DNA of 64,000 nucleotides, taken from positions 11,253,035 to 11,317,034 of the forward strand of contig OZ038496.1 of assembly GCA_964036315.1 (NCBI GenBank), given 5' to 3'. A program made the translations under genes and the position numbers. Positions 1 to 10,700 of this stretch are shown piece after piece. The notes under the pieces were generated by a model that ran no database searches, had not been told where the DNA came from, and saw only the letters and a list, made by a program, of their open reading frames with translations. This stretch comes from Acanthosepion esculentum (Eukaryota; Mollusca; Cephalopoda; Sepiida; Sepiidae). Each line of letters begins with the position of its first letter. The stretch's first letter is position 1.

Positions 1-205
1 CACTGTGTGTTTATCTAAAAATAAATACGCTTAAATTCTCCTTCGTCCCTGTCGTGCGTCAACGGCTTAGTGGTAGAATCCCGACTGACACTAATTCAGT
101 TGGGTTTCGATCCTAGCTACAGGCAAACGGACGACTAGCCACACTGATGAGCTGTGATACAGCGAAACAGTCTATCTGTGGATGACTATATATATACATA
201 TATGG
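1..205 (+). repeat. tRNA-hammerhead SINE, family H1, copy A
   Basis: A tRNA-like head has an A-box-like CGGCTTAGTGG at 63-73 and a B-box-like GGTTTCGATCC at 103-113. After about 25 bp comes a hammerhead core at 139-181, then a short TA-rich tail. Upstream AAATAAATACGC (20-31) is shared with copies near 15670 and 43710, so the element starts further 5', possibly outside the window. Five copies occur here. Pol III transcription is inferred from the boxes. The copy is diverged: its A box has C for T at the first position. Confidence 0.75.
139..181 (+). ncRNA. Hammerhead ribozyme motif in H1 copy A
   Basis: Stem I is CCACA (139-143) with TGTGG (177-181). Core CTGATGA is at 144-150. Stem II is GCTGT GAT ACAGC (151-163), five perfect pairs. 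Core GAAA is at 164-167, followed by C168. The cleavage triplet would be ATC (174-176), where other copies have GTC, so the C15.2-G16.2 pair of the tiny stem III is lost here. Type I topology; reduced activity is expected. Confidence 0.7.
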
Positions 206-439
206 TTTCTTTTACATGAATCAAAGAAAATAGGGGAGGAAGAAAGGTAGTGATCATGAATTTGACATTTTAACCTAAAGTTACCATTGTTCATTTTTAA
301 TTTCTCGTCAATTGAGAAAGTAGAACCTCTGGCAATTTGACATAGTAATGTTATGATTTATGACTGAGTTTCGAAATTTTTTTTAACGGAAAGATATGTA
401 CCAGACGGCGATAGGCGAAATGGAACGCAATTATACACC

Positions 440-474
440 GAGAAGAAGAAGAAGAAGAAGAAGAAGAAGAAGAA

Positions 475-505
<31 letters not shown>

Positions 506-543
506 GTCGAGGAGAAGAAGAAGAAGAAGAAGAAGAAGAAGAA

Positions 544-590
<47 letters not shown>

Positions 591-935
591 AGAAGAGGAG
601 GAGAAGAAGAAGAAGAAAAGAAGAAGAAGAAGACGACGACGAGAAGAAGAAGAAGAAAAGGAGGGGGAGTAGAAGATGAAGAAGAAGAGGAGGATGAGGG
701 GGAAGAAGAAGAAGAAGAAGAGGAGGAGGAGGAGGACGAGGAGGACGAGGAGGAGGCGAAGAAGAGGGAAAAGAAAAAGAAGAAGATGAATAGGAGGAGG
801 AGGAAGAAAAGAAGAAGGAGGAGGAGAAGGAGGAGGAGAAGAAGAAAAGGAAGAAGAAGAAGGAGGAGGACGACGAGAAGAAGAAGAAGAAGAAGAAGAA
901 GAAGAAGAAGAAGAAGAAGAAGAAGAAGAAGAAGA
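440..935 (+). repeat. (GAA)n polypurine tract, about 500 bp
   Basis: An almost uninterrupted purine strand of AAG/AGA/GAA triplets with GGA and GAC variants. Long open frames on both strands here are poly-Arg/Glu or poly-Leu/Ser artefacts and are not called as genes. Long homopurine mirror tracts can form triplex DNA (established); that it does so here is inference. Confidence 0.95.
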
Positions 936-1367
936 CCGTATTGTGATAACAATGAAATAGTCAACGACTTAAACAAATTTCGTAAATTTGTCCTCCAAGC
1001 ATGACTTTCTTGCTCATAAATTATTTATATGGTCGGTACATTCTTATCCAGGTTAACTTTGCACATATGTGCGTGTTGTATGAGTTAATTTCTTTGATCA
1101 CATTCACACTTTATGATCGCTACCAGGACTATTTTGACAAATTAAGTAAAAAAAAAAAACTACTAGAAATATATAAATGTTAAATTACGAGAAACAGATC
1201 TTCTGAGAGAGTGTGGTATTATAACGGATGTCGGCGGTGAAAATGGAACAAAAAAGCTGAATTTCTGGCCTTAAGCTGTTTCGTTTCACTTTTAGAAAGT
1301 GTCCGCGAAAATGTCATGTATCCCGTCGTATGAGCGTATTTGTTTTGGCTTGCGTAGGCAGGTGGAT
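936..1367. other. No recognised feature
   Basis: Contains a short poly(A) at 1148-1159. A stretch at about 1210-1262 resembles 14770-14822 (GGATGTCGGCGGTGAAAATG against GGATATCGGCGCAGAAAATG), so an unnamed dispersed repeat is present. Confidence 0.5.
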
Positions 1368-1560
1368 ATGCGGGTGGTGTAATGGATAGCAACTCATCAT
1401 GAGAAATCGGAGTGTCGAGTTCAAATTCCAGTCGCGTTCGTTATTCCCATACGCACAAATACCCTTGGAAAAGTTAGGATTCCATATCTGTTACCCAACT
1501 ATGGGTCAAATAGAAGGACTTGTGGAAAAGGTAAATGAAATTATTAAATAAAATTATAAT
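1368..1560 (+). repeat. tRNA-derived SINE (5S/tRNA family), tRNA part only
   Basis: A-box-like TGGTGTAATGG and B-box-like GAGTTCAAATTCC lie about 45 bp apart in a tRNA-Arg-like segment. The following CGCACAAATACCC, CAACTATGGGTCAAAT and AT-rich tail match the bodies of the copies at 35858 and 61415. This copy lacks their 5S-like head. Confidence 0.7.
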
Positions 1561-2324
1561 AATGACTACAAAAACGGAAAAGAAAAACATGACGCTAGTA
1601 ATAAAGGAACAAGAAATATATTCACCAAATTGGCTTCGTCAAACATCCTTTGGGCGCCGCTGTTTAATTCTTTAAAAAAAAAATTTAAAAAATTCCTCCA
1701 TGTCTCTTTCTCCCTCTTGCTTCAATATGTATCAGGGCGTTGGAAAAACGTTCTTGATGAGTCAAGTTCTTTTCTCCGGTCAACTGACGACTGAACTTGC
1801 TTTACCACTTTCTATCACATGGAGTATGCATGTGTCTCCCCAAACCTCCACCTATGATGTAAACCAACATTTTGCTTAGTCATTCCAATTCATTACAAGG
1901 CTGACTAGGGCTCGACCATTATACCAAACCAGTCCTACAACCAGGAAGCAAATACTTTTTCTTTGGTCGTTCCATCTCTGTGCAAGGCTGACTTGAGCTC
2001 GACCTTTATAATGATGCTTAGACTTGCTTACCCTTAATTCAGGACCATAAAAAAACGAATATACACAATATACATTGTTTCACTACAGTTCAAATAAATA
2101 GTGGAATAAACTGTCAATAGCAATAACACGATTTCTTCTTTTTCAGTTGTTTACATGTGAACAGGCACCCACCTACAATATACACCAACTTACAACCTAG
2201 ACTTCCATAGATTTCGATCCGGAAAAATTATTGTTATCGCAAAAATGCTGACAAGAATATGATATTCTTACATTCCAAAATATGTTTCTGCTTCAAATAT
2301 TACTGTTGACACAAATGGACTCAC
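1561..2324. other. No gene; local duplication
   Basis: Nothing coding is recognised. Two imperfect copies of CAAGGCTGAC...GAGCTCGACC with shared flanks lie at about 1879-1930 and 1966-2015. Confidence 0.5.
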
Positions 2325-2640
2325 CCAAGGTATGCATATACTACTGCCAGTGAATACCCGGCAGTACGTTAAGTCAAGTCGGACAGTCAGTAATATAGTA
2401 CCAGTAGGAGTTGAGTCGGTCGGTAGAATAACGTAGCGGCAAGATTCACAGTCACGAGCACTTAGACTCAGTAAGAAGTCATACAGCGATACGTCGATAC
2501 CAAAAACTATATATATATTTTCCTACTAACCCGCATTACTGGAACTATTAATCTGTATTACCAGTTTGTATTATCACATTAATACATTTATTTCCTATAT
2601 TCATTCTTGGCGTTGGTTATTATTTGATACCGGAATCCAC
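2325..2640 (-). repeat. LTR-like dispersed repeat, family R, copy 1
   Basis: Read on the minus strand it runs from TTGTGGATTCCGG (near 2635) to GAGTCCATTTGTGT (near 2320). Both ends and the internal AATACAAACTGGTAATAC match the repeat at 3584-4376, and the start also matches 33718. A short TA run sits at the same internal place as in copy 2. TG...CA-type ends suggest an LTR, but no clean target-site duplication was found. Confidence 0.6.
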
Positions 2641-3127
2641 AAAAAGTACATGAGGCGTTGGCAAACCGTAAAAACCAATCATTGCGTATGAAAATTTAAA
2701 AAAAATAAAAAATGGTAGATATGTTCTGGAGATCTTAGTCGATTGTAATATGAAAATAAAACGATTATTTCTGATAGGAGTGTCTTTTATTTTCAATCAT
2801 TTCTCCCCAAGAATGGCAATAAAGCCACTGAGATGCAAGAGGTTACTGAGTGTGTAAGAATGTAAGAAAATGAAAAGCATTATTAAGTAGGGAGATCAAC
2901 AAATGAATTACGAAGACATAAGATAACGGTTGACTTGCATTCAAATTTTGAAGATCAGTTATGAATGGAAAGTAAGAAGTAGGAAGCGAACACGTGAAAG
3001 AAACTGAGCTTTACCGTTATAGCCAGCAGTTTCAACTGTAAATGATAAGACCTTGCTGCCATTCTAGACCCGCACTTAAAGTCGTAAATTTGAGTCACCA
3101 AAAATCTCATTCACAATACATTATAAT
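2641..3127. other. No recognised feature
   Basis: AT-rich, no credible frame or repeat signature seen. Confidence 0.5.
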
Positions 3128-3583
3128 ACATTTCCCCTTCTTTTAAGTACCGCGCCCCTTCATGATGTAGGCGACCATGGCCTTCCACACCTTCCTTTCC
3201 ATTGTATCGCTTAATAAGTTTAGTATTTTTTTAATTTCTCCTAAACCCTGTTCTATCATCCATTTACTCAAGCGCATGAAGTATGTTACGCGCTGCTATT
3301 TCACTGTCCTCTCCATCTGTCCTGTGGGGATCGGATTTTACAAGTCCTCTTTCCTCGTTACGTGCCACAGAAATTTTAACTGCCTCTCCCTGATATTTCG
3401 TATAGCTTTCTTTTTTGTTTCCATTTTCTGCAAAACCTCGTTGTTGCACACAAGTTCGGTCCATGGTATCCTCAGCATCTTTCTGTAGAAACAGATTTCT
3501 GTCGAGAGATAGTTCTGCATTCGCTACCATACAGGAGGACGGATGTCATGTAAGAGTTCAATACGATGTTCTTTGTTTCTAAC
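3128..3583 (-). pseudogene. Non-LTR retrotransposon (LINE-a) C-terminal remnant
   Basis: Conceptual translation across frames gives the region after reverse transcriptase: LNSYMTSVLLYGSEC, then MLRIPWTELVCNNEVLQKME, then RQLKFLWHV and finally a W..M...MKG.GT-like end. This order and spacing are typical of a LINE found in many invertebrates. Frameshifts and stops make it non-coding. The matching upstream part is at 4380-4735, separated by the LTR-like insertion at 3584-4376. Clade is not assigned. Confidence 0.7.
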
Positions 3584-3719
3584 TGTTGTGGATTCCGGGA
3601 TGAAATCCGATATCAATGAATAAGAAACGCCAGGAATGGATAAGGAAAATAAATGTATTAAAGTAATAATACAAACTGGTAATACGGGTTAGTAGATCCA
3701 GGAATGCTGGTTAGTAGCG

Positions 3720-3721
<2 letters not shown>

Positions 3722-3773
<52 letters not shown>
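3722..3773. repeat. (TA)n microsatellite
   Basis: Lies inside LTR-like copy 2, at the position where copy 1 has only a short TA run. Confidence 0.95.
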
Positions 3774-3776
<3 letters not shown>

Positions 3777-3860
3777 TCTTGGTATTTAAGTATCGCGGTA
3801 TGACTCCTTACTGAATCTACATGCTCGCTAACTGTGACATTTGTGCTACCCTACTCTATT

Positions 3861-4087
3861 ACAGACAGTATTTACTGTCCCCCCCACGAGGGACAGATGA
3901 GGCACAAGGGCGGGTTTAACGTAGGGTATTCCAAAAAATGCCCGTAGATCCCGTATAAACGGGATCGGGTTGGTCAACCTCTCCGAATGAGTCTCTGCTC
4001 TACGGCAGAGCCTCGTCCGGGTTCCTCTCTGCTCAGAGGCAGAAAGTTCGACCGTCTGACCGAGAAGGCGTCGCCATCTCCTCTGTT
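3861..4087 (+). repeat. GC-rich hairpin element, tandem unit 1
   Basis: GACAGTA TT TACTGTC opens the unit as a palindrome. GGCACAAGG follows, then ATCCCGT (3948-3954) with ACGGGAT (3959-3965) around a 4-nt loop, then a hairpin around CTGCTCTACGGCAG, then a CTCTGC/GCAGAG hairpin and GTTCGACCG. The GC content contrasts sharply with the AT-rich surroundings. No protein frame is conserved between copies. Confidence 0.75.
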
Positions 4088-4305
4088 GCAGACAGTATTT
4101 ACTGTCCCCTCACGAGGGATAGATGTGGCACAAGGCCGGGTTTAAAGTGGGGTATTCCCAAGCCCGTAGATCCCGTATAACCGTATAATTGGTCAACCAC
4201 CCCGAACGAGACTCTGCCCTTCGGCGGAGCCTCGACCGGGTTCCTCTCTGCACAGAGGCAGAGAGTTCGACCGTCTAACAGAGAAGACGTTGTCGTCTGA
4301 TCTGT
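4088..4305 (+). repeat. GC-rich hairpin element, tandem unit 2
   Basis: Direct repeat of the preceding unit at a 227-bp offset (GACAGTATTTACTGTC at 3864 and 4091). CTCTCTGC (4244-4251) pairs perfectly with GCAGAGAG (4258-4265). The second hairpin has lost one arm (CCGTATAACCGTATAA). Confidence 0.75.
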
Positions 4306-4379
4306 TGCTGACTCCCCAGGTATTCACTGGTAGTAGTATAAGTATACCTCGAGAGAGTCCATTTGTGTAAAAATGGTAG

Positions 4380-4735
4380 ACCTCTCAATACTAACGAAAT
4401 TTTTCGCTCTCTTAATCATTTGGAATGCATTTGTGGCGATCCCAATACGTCTTCTTATCCCACTTTTTTGCTGACAACCATAGATTCTGTCATTTTGTAG
4501 TTTATATTTTTTGCCTTCTCCCCGCTTTCCTTCGCTACATTCTGTAGAAACTTTTTCCGTGTCAGCATTGCGTCATCTACCTACTTTATGTTGTTAAGAT
4601 TGTGACCGCCAATAATCAATCCTGGTAGGATTTTTAATTCTCTTAGAATTGGCTCGCTGTATGGCGTGAATAAATCCGGTGAGAAGACATGTCCTTATCT
4701 TAACACCCCTTTCTATTTTTGTATAAAATGTATAT
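4380..4735 (-). pseudogene. LINE-a reverse transcriptase remnant
   Basis: Minus-strand translation shows IRTCLLTGFIHAIQRA, the remains of an IIGGHNLNNIKYVDD-like motif degraded to DYWRSQS, and RRRIGIATNAFQMIKRAKNF. The YADD motif is unreadable through stops. It is continuous with 3128-3583 once the insertion is removed. Confidence 0.65.
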
Positions 4736-4924
4736 CTAAATTATCCAATTATACAACGCCATCCACACATACCACCATATCCACAATAATAAAACCTAGT
4801 GTGGTGAAATTATAGCTCCATGCACCTATAGAGCAGCGGTCCCAAACCCTTTTTAGTGTCAGGTAAGACAATTTTTCCACCAACCGGGTCGGGGGAGGAA
4901 TCGGTGTCGGTGTCCGCTATGCGC

Positions 4925-5178
4925 TTAACCCTAGAACACTAACCATGGGTATATAGTACCCATCCAAATTTTTTCAGTACCTGATTTTCTAACCTAAATA
5001 ATGTTTTTCAGTTCCTATTAATGTTAACTCAAAGTACAAAGTTTGAATTGCCTACATCTAAAATATTTCAAATAAAGATTGATATTTAATATTTTCTTTG
5101 ATATTTTCAAAATCGGGTATTATATAACCATGGTTAGTAGTGGTGTAACTTTAACTGATGGTTAGTGTTCTGGGCTAA
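4925..5178. mobile_element. piggyBac-type MITE
   Basis: Left end is TTAA then CCCTAGAACACTAACCAT (from 4929). The right end, reversed, reads CCCAGAACACTAACCAT and is followed by CTAA, a one-base change from TTAA. TTAA target sites and CCC-starting TIRs define piggyBac elements (established). At 254 bp there is no transposase. Sub-terminal ACCATGG/TATA motifs are also inverted. Confidence 0.7.
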
Positions 5179-5972
5179 GAAAATACAATAAACAAGAACG
5201 CCATAGTTAATAAAATGAAGAACAAAAACAGAAACGTTTTTATTCTTTCCTCGTGTCAAGGTACAAAATGGTCCGCGACCCGATTGTTGGGAAACCTCTT
5301 CTGGAAGTCTTACCATAACCTGTGGATAAACTGTGGATAATCAATTACTTCAAAAAATTTCGTTCCCACATAAATGAATTCCGACAACTCTCGTCTAGCT
5401 GTATTGATTGATGCCGTATTTTCTCTGTCAAGTGTTAAGATCTAGACTCTAAAGTATTCGACGAGTTTGGAAAGACATAAGAAGCAGTCATCTGTGTTTT
5501 GTCAATGTGAATATTATTTCTCGTCCCGCTAACTTACCCGACCGACCATTTCTTTGATTAGCAGCAAATTTATTGAATTGTCTCCGCTCTCCACAAAAAC
5601 AACCAAAATCTATCAATGCAATGACGTGAAATATTGAATTCTGGTTATCAATATTAGATTGTTAGGAACACGAACGATTTAATCAAATATTGTTTGTAAG
5701 TTCGGCGAACAAGATCGATTACAGGTTTCCTTCCAGTCGTTTTCCTCGCCGACATGTTGCCAGATCTTTGGCGGTAGACACTGAAAAAGAGACTTTTGAG
5801 TACTCGTTCCTTAAATGAAGCAGTTATGAAATATTTTATTATTGACTTTTCCCCTAAAATTTGTGGCTGACCATCGTCTATTTTAGCTGGGATTCACAAC
5901 TTTCCATTGTTGGAAAAACACAATCACACGCATATGCATGCACACACCGACACCCCCCACACATACGCATGT
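5179..5972. other. No recognised feature
   Basis: AT-rich; a 60-aa open frame at 5134-5316 overlaps the MITE end and has no recognised similarity. Confidence 0.5.
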
Positions 5973-6861
5973 CAGATGCGATGGGTAAATTGTCGTCTAA
6001 ATTACGCAGACATTAAAATAACACTGACATATCATTTTAACAGATATATTTACTAAAATTACACAAAAATATCTTCAAATACAAAAGAGTAAATTTATTC
6101 AATAAAATCGTCCATGGCTTCAAGCACGGCCTCATAGACAACTTCGGGATCTCCAGCATCTGTTCTGGATGGTCACTTTGTTTAACTTCGCGAATGCTGC
6201 CATAATCCTTGCCTTCAGTTCATCTTTGGTGTTCCAAGGAGTTTTGTTGGTCTCTTGATTAACTGTTCCCCACATATAATAATCAAGATATTTGCAGGCT
6301 GGGGGGTTAGGTGGCCAGATGTAAAGGGTTATGTGGTGACTGAAACTCTCTGACAACCATGCCTGGGTTCTGTTTGTGTGACATGGTGCAGAGTCCTGTT
6401 GGCAGGTATCGGGTCTTTCAACAGGCAACTTATTGACCTATGGCAGCACTAACGCCTCAAGACATTTGATGTAGGTCTCCATGTTGAGTCCGATGCCCTC
6501 ACCAACAAATTCGCGAGTTCTTTTCTAATCAAAAAGATCGGAGTGGGTTTTCCAAACTGACGTACCTTCGTAATCACCATTAGACTCAGCCATCTCTTTC
6601 CGAATCTTCTGCACTGTTCTCAGATTGACACCAAAGCACTCTGAAATGTTCGCATTGAAGATTCGGACACAAATGCCAAACAATACAGCATGCCGTTTCC
6701 AAATATCTGGCGGAGTGAATTGCGTCATCGTGCTCTTTTTCTCACAGACGGTGCCTAACTGGCCCTACTACAATATTCAGGGAACAAAATGAAAAAAACA
6801 AACAACGCGCATGCGCGAAATTAATAATGTAAAATGGCAATAATTTACCCATCGTACCCTG
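5973..6861 (-). mobile_element. Mariner-like element, internally deleted
   Basis: Terminal inverted repeats share CGATGGGTAAATT: CAGATGCGATGGGTAAATT at the left, and CAGGGTACGATGGGTAAATT when the right end is reversed. The right flank is TATA; the left flank GT is a decayed TA. Contains the transposase remnant described separately. Confidence 0.8.
6130..6728 (-). pseudogene. Mariner-like transposase remnant
   Basis: Cut-and-paste DNA transposase that would bind the TIRs and excise the element. The N-terminal part (6525-6728) begins MTQFTPPDIWKRHAVLFGIC and includes an HTH-like LRTVQKIRKEM. The C-terminal part has QQDSAPCHT (second catalytic Asp), then WPPNPPACKYLDYYMWG, where the usual SPD acidic residue has become PPA, then KDELKARIMAAFAKLNK. 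Residues between the HTH and GLNMETYIKCLE-like sequence, including the first catalytic Asp, are missing; a direct join near 6500 indicates an internal deletion. Not functional. Confidence 0.8.
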
Positions 6862-7496
<635 letters not shown>

Positions 7497-7497
<1 letters not shown>

Positions 7498-7867
7498 ATA
7501 TCTAAAGATCAAAGCCTATCTACTTAGGTCTTACCTACCGGATCATCAGAATAATTCAGACTTCATAATTCAGAATTACCCTGATAATTCGGGAGGTGAA
7601 AGCTGAGTAGAGAGATTCTGGCACTTTAGATATTCTATTTTTGCTCTGTTTAGTGTAATGAGCACTTTTAAGAATCAGCTTAGGTTACTGTGTCGGTGGT
7701 TTATTTTTTTTCTTTAGGGTAGACATTGCAGTGCTGATTGAGTATTTTCAAGCAGTACGGATGTTTTTAGGTTTTTTTATTGATTTCTCCCCAGATATCA
7801 GTTTGTGTAATATTTTTTATTTACAAATTGCATCATCTGTTTTTTACACCGCCAGTGTTCATAGTCT
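7497..7867. other. No recognised feature
   Basis: Nothing supportable beyond AT-rich single-copy-looking DNA. Confidence 0.45.
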
Positions 7868-7877
7868 AGCTATAATA

Positions 7878-7963
<86 letters not shown>
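7868..7963. repeat. (TA)n microsatellite
   Basis: About 95 bp with one TACA interruption near 7894. Confidence 0.95.
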
Positions 7964-7964
<1 letters not shown>

Positions 7965-8231
7965 CGGGTAGACTGTTGCTTTTCGTGTTATGTCGTCCCG
8001 TTTAATCTTCGCTGCTTGAATCTCATTCTGACCATCAATTGGTGTTATCCAGCTTATACGACCTTCTTCAACAGCACGGGCTTCGCTGGCTTGAACATAT
8101 ACATCGTATGCAGGATGGGATGATTCCCATGGTCTTTCTATACAGATAACTGTCCACCGACTAAAACGCACATCATCATCGCTTCAAGGGTGTCTATAAG
8201 AGACACGAGGGCGCTGCAAATGGACATCGAT

Positions 8232-8330
8232 ATATAGGAAAAATTCGCCAAGACTTATTTCGAAGGCTTGATGCGTGGAGAGGAGAAAAGAAGGCTTGCT
8301 GCCGGTGAGAAGCGTAATAACATGATTTCT
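8232..8330 (+). pseudogene. Short LINE-d remnant
   Basis: The plus frame reads AKTYFEGLMRGEEKRRLAAGEKRNN in pieces (key run RGEEKRRLAAGEKR). This resembles the RGEKRRFTVGVKRARRK stretch before the zinc finger of the remnant at 20085-20345. It is too short to assign independently. The minus-strand frame at 7965-8171 (RWTVICIERPWE) is unrecognised. Confidence 0.35.
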
Positions 8331-8794
8331 TTAACAATCCATAGTCTAACAGAGATTGAACACAAGATTGGTTCTAATCGACAGAATTTCAACATCAACA
8401 TCACCTTGAACCCCGTCACACGAATTTTGGGAACCAATGACAAGCAGCATTACTTTACCATTGCAAAGATTGATATAAGTAAAACCTGGAGAGTAAGCCT
8501 GATCATGATTTCTTCAAAAGCCTTTACAGACTAGCAGAAAGATTTCATCGTCTAATGTATATCCAACATGTCAAATTTCAATGATAGCTCCTATAGAAGG
8601 AGATTTCTCATTCAAAAATTTTCTCACATATGTGAATTTTTTACCCAGACCTTGAAAAATGAAATTATATATTCCCAGGGATTCATAGTCATAGTTCCTT
8701 CTGGTGGCGGCCACTTTTGCAGAATCTAACAGTGTATTGAAGATACCAAAATCAAGAATGTACAAAATTTCGATAACATTGAAGTGCACTAGTT
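8331..8794. other. No recognised feature
   Basis: No repeat or gene signature seen. Confidence 0.45.
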
Positions 8795-9065
8795 ACATTA
8801 TTCGGACTAGTGTCCTCATATTTGTCGCCATATTTATTACAAGGTTTCGACCGTTGTACGCTCTGACCTTCTTCAGGTGGCAGTAATGTCGAACTGAACC
8901 ATTTATTTCGCTCACTGGGTTAGACTGTTCTAGTTCCACGTGCCATGTTTTTAATGGATGTCAGTTATCTCCTATTAATTCCCCTTTCCAAGTTCTCCCC
9001 TGTTTTAACCGGGTATTGAACTGGCACTCTTTGGGTCCTGTCACTGGATATAATTAACGCCTTCG
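8795..9065 (-). repeat. PLE-a 3' region, inverted copy
   Basis: Minus-strand order: tRNA-like segment with GGTATTGAACT (B-box side), GAACTAGAACAGTCTA, then CCTGAAGAAGGTC...CGGTCGAAAC and the start of the 108-bp unit. Head to head with the plus copy beginning about 9070, making a large inverted repeat. The possible target duplications CATTGAAGTG (8774-8783) and CATGAAGTG (10034-10042) are approximate. Confidence 0.7.
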
Positions 9066-9069
9066 TCCT

Positions 9070-9294
9070 CTTTTGGGTCCTGTGACTGGATCAAACTAAC
9101 GGACCCAAAGGGTTTGAGTTCAATACCCGGTTACGGTAGTGGAGAACATGGAGAGGGGAATTAACAGGAGATAACTGACAACAGACATACATTAAACATG
9201 GCACGTATAACTGGAAAAGTCTACCCCAGTGTGCGAAAAAAAGGTTCCGTTCGACATTCCAACCACCCGAAGAAGGCCGGAGCGTACAACAGCC
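9070..9294 (+). repeat. PLE-a 3' region leading into tandem array
   Basis: Matches the 3' untranslated part downstream of the GIY-YIG remnant at 23649-24090: GAGTTCAATACCCGG, GGGGAATTAACAGGAGATAA, TTCGACATTCCAACCACC, then CGAAGAAGGCCGGAGCGTAC and CAGCCGAAACG. Confidence 0.75.
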
Positions 9295-10029
9295 GAAACG
9301 TTGTGATAAATATGTCGGCAAAGATGAGGACAATAATCCGAATAATGTAAATAGTGTATATAATACCTCATCTCAGAAATATAGACAGATACTTAAGGAC
9401 CGAAACGTTGTAATAAATATGGCGTCAAAGATGAGGATAATAGTCCGAATAATGTAAATAGTGTACATAACACCACATCTAAGAAATATAGACAGATGCT
9501 GAAGGACCGACACGTTGTAATAAGTATGGCGATAAAGATGAGGACAATAGTCTGAATAATGTAAATAGTGTACATAGTACCTCATCTCAGAAATATAGAC
9601 AGGTACTGAAAGGCCGAAACGTTGTAATAAATATGGCGACAAAGATGAGGACAATAGTCCGAATCATGTAAATAGTGTACATAATACCTCATCTCAGAAA
9701 TATAGACAGATACTGAAATGCCGAAATGTTGTAATAAATATGGCGACAAAAATGAGGACAATAATCCGAATAATGTAAATAATCTACATTATACCGCATC
9801 TCAGAAATATAGACAGATGCGGAAAGACCGAAATGTTGTAATAAATATGGCGACAAAGATGAGGACAATAATCCGAATAATGTAAATAATCTACATTATA
9901 CCGCATCTCAGAAATATAGACAGATGCGGAAAGACCGAAACGTTGTAATAAATATGGCGACAAAGATGAGGACAATAATCCGAATAATGTAAATAGTGTA
10001 CATAATACCTCATCTCAGAAATATAGACA
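9295..10029 (+). repeat. PLE-associated 108-bp tandem array, about 7 units
   Basis: Each unit starts CCGAAACGTTGTAATAAAT, passes through GACAAAGATGAGGACAATA and AATAATGTAAATAGTGTACA, and ends CAGAAATATAGACAGATACT. Unit starts fall near 9294, 9401, 9507, 9614, 9721, 9829 and 9936. Reverse-strand open frames here (repeating YYVHYLHYSDYCPHL) are artefacts of the array. Confidence 0.9.
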
Positions 10030-10079
10030 GAAACCATGAAGTGTTTTAACAGAGGACAGAAAGTGCAAAACTGAAATCC

Positions 10080-10700
10080 GGTGACGCATGGGGATAGCGA
10101 AAGTGCCTTCCAAAAGATAAGCAAAGTGTTATCAGAAAAATTTCGTTAGAAATGCAGAACTGAACTGTCATGTAATATCGATCCACTTATTTAACAGTGA
10201 CTGTTGGACAATCAACAAAAATGGGATTCTACAGAATGATGCTGACGATACCAAGGACCCTGAGCAAAAAGAAAGTTTCAGAGAAAAATGGAAACAAAAA
10301 TGACGCTTATACTTAACAACAGGAAGATATAGTTGAAATTTCAATAGCATATAATGGGAAAAGAGGGCTTAGAAAATTTGACACTTTATGGTCGAAAAGG
10401 TTAGAGTGAAGAAAGGACTAAATATCGATTGTAAGAAATCAGAATAGCTGTAACCAAGAAGAACATCCCAAGATGCGAACAACGAATTGGCAATACTAAA
10501 CACGCCTAGGTATGAAAATCAAAAATATCTGGGAATTATCTTTACAGAGTCCAGTAAATGTGACAACGATATTTTAGGTACACAAGAGTAGTAAAATTAG
10601 CCTTCCAAAAGTTTAGGAAAATATGTAAAAAGTGAAAATTCCGTTAAGTAATTATTTTAAAATTGATGTAACGTCGGCCCTCCTATTCCAACAATACATT
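10080..10700 (+). pseudogene. LINE-a fragments, rearranged
   Basis: Translation in shifting frames gives AFQKISKVLSEK, then NGNKNDAYT..DIVEISIAYNGKRGLRKF, and further downstream KKNIPRCEQRIGNTK and YLGIIFTESSKCDNDI. The last block belongs upstream of the first in an intact element, so two fragments are joined out of order. Many stops. Confidence 0.6.

Larger units (their letters stand above)
3584..4376 (+). repeat. LTR-like repeat family R, copy 2, carrying two GC-rich elements
   Basis: Starts TGTTGTGGATTCCGG and ends GAGTCCATTTGTGT, as copy 1 does on the other strand. It is about 480 bp longer because of a (TA)n and two tandem GC-rich hairpin units. It interrupts the LINE-a frame between 3583 and 4380, so it inserted after the LINE. 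Exact ends are uncertain. Confidence 0.6.

Noticed and set aside
396..1004. Long Arg/Glu-rich frame and its antisense Leu/Ser frame
   Set aside because: Entirely produced by the GAA tract; no start context, splice sites or non-repeat domain.
9373..10124. Repeated frames with YYVHYLHYSDYCPHL
   Set aside because: Antisense translation of the 108-bp PLE array; the repetition is of DNA units, with stops in most.
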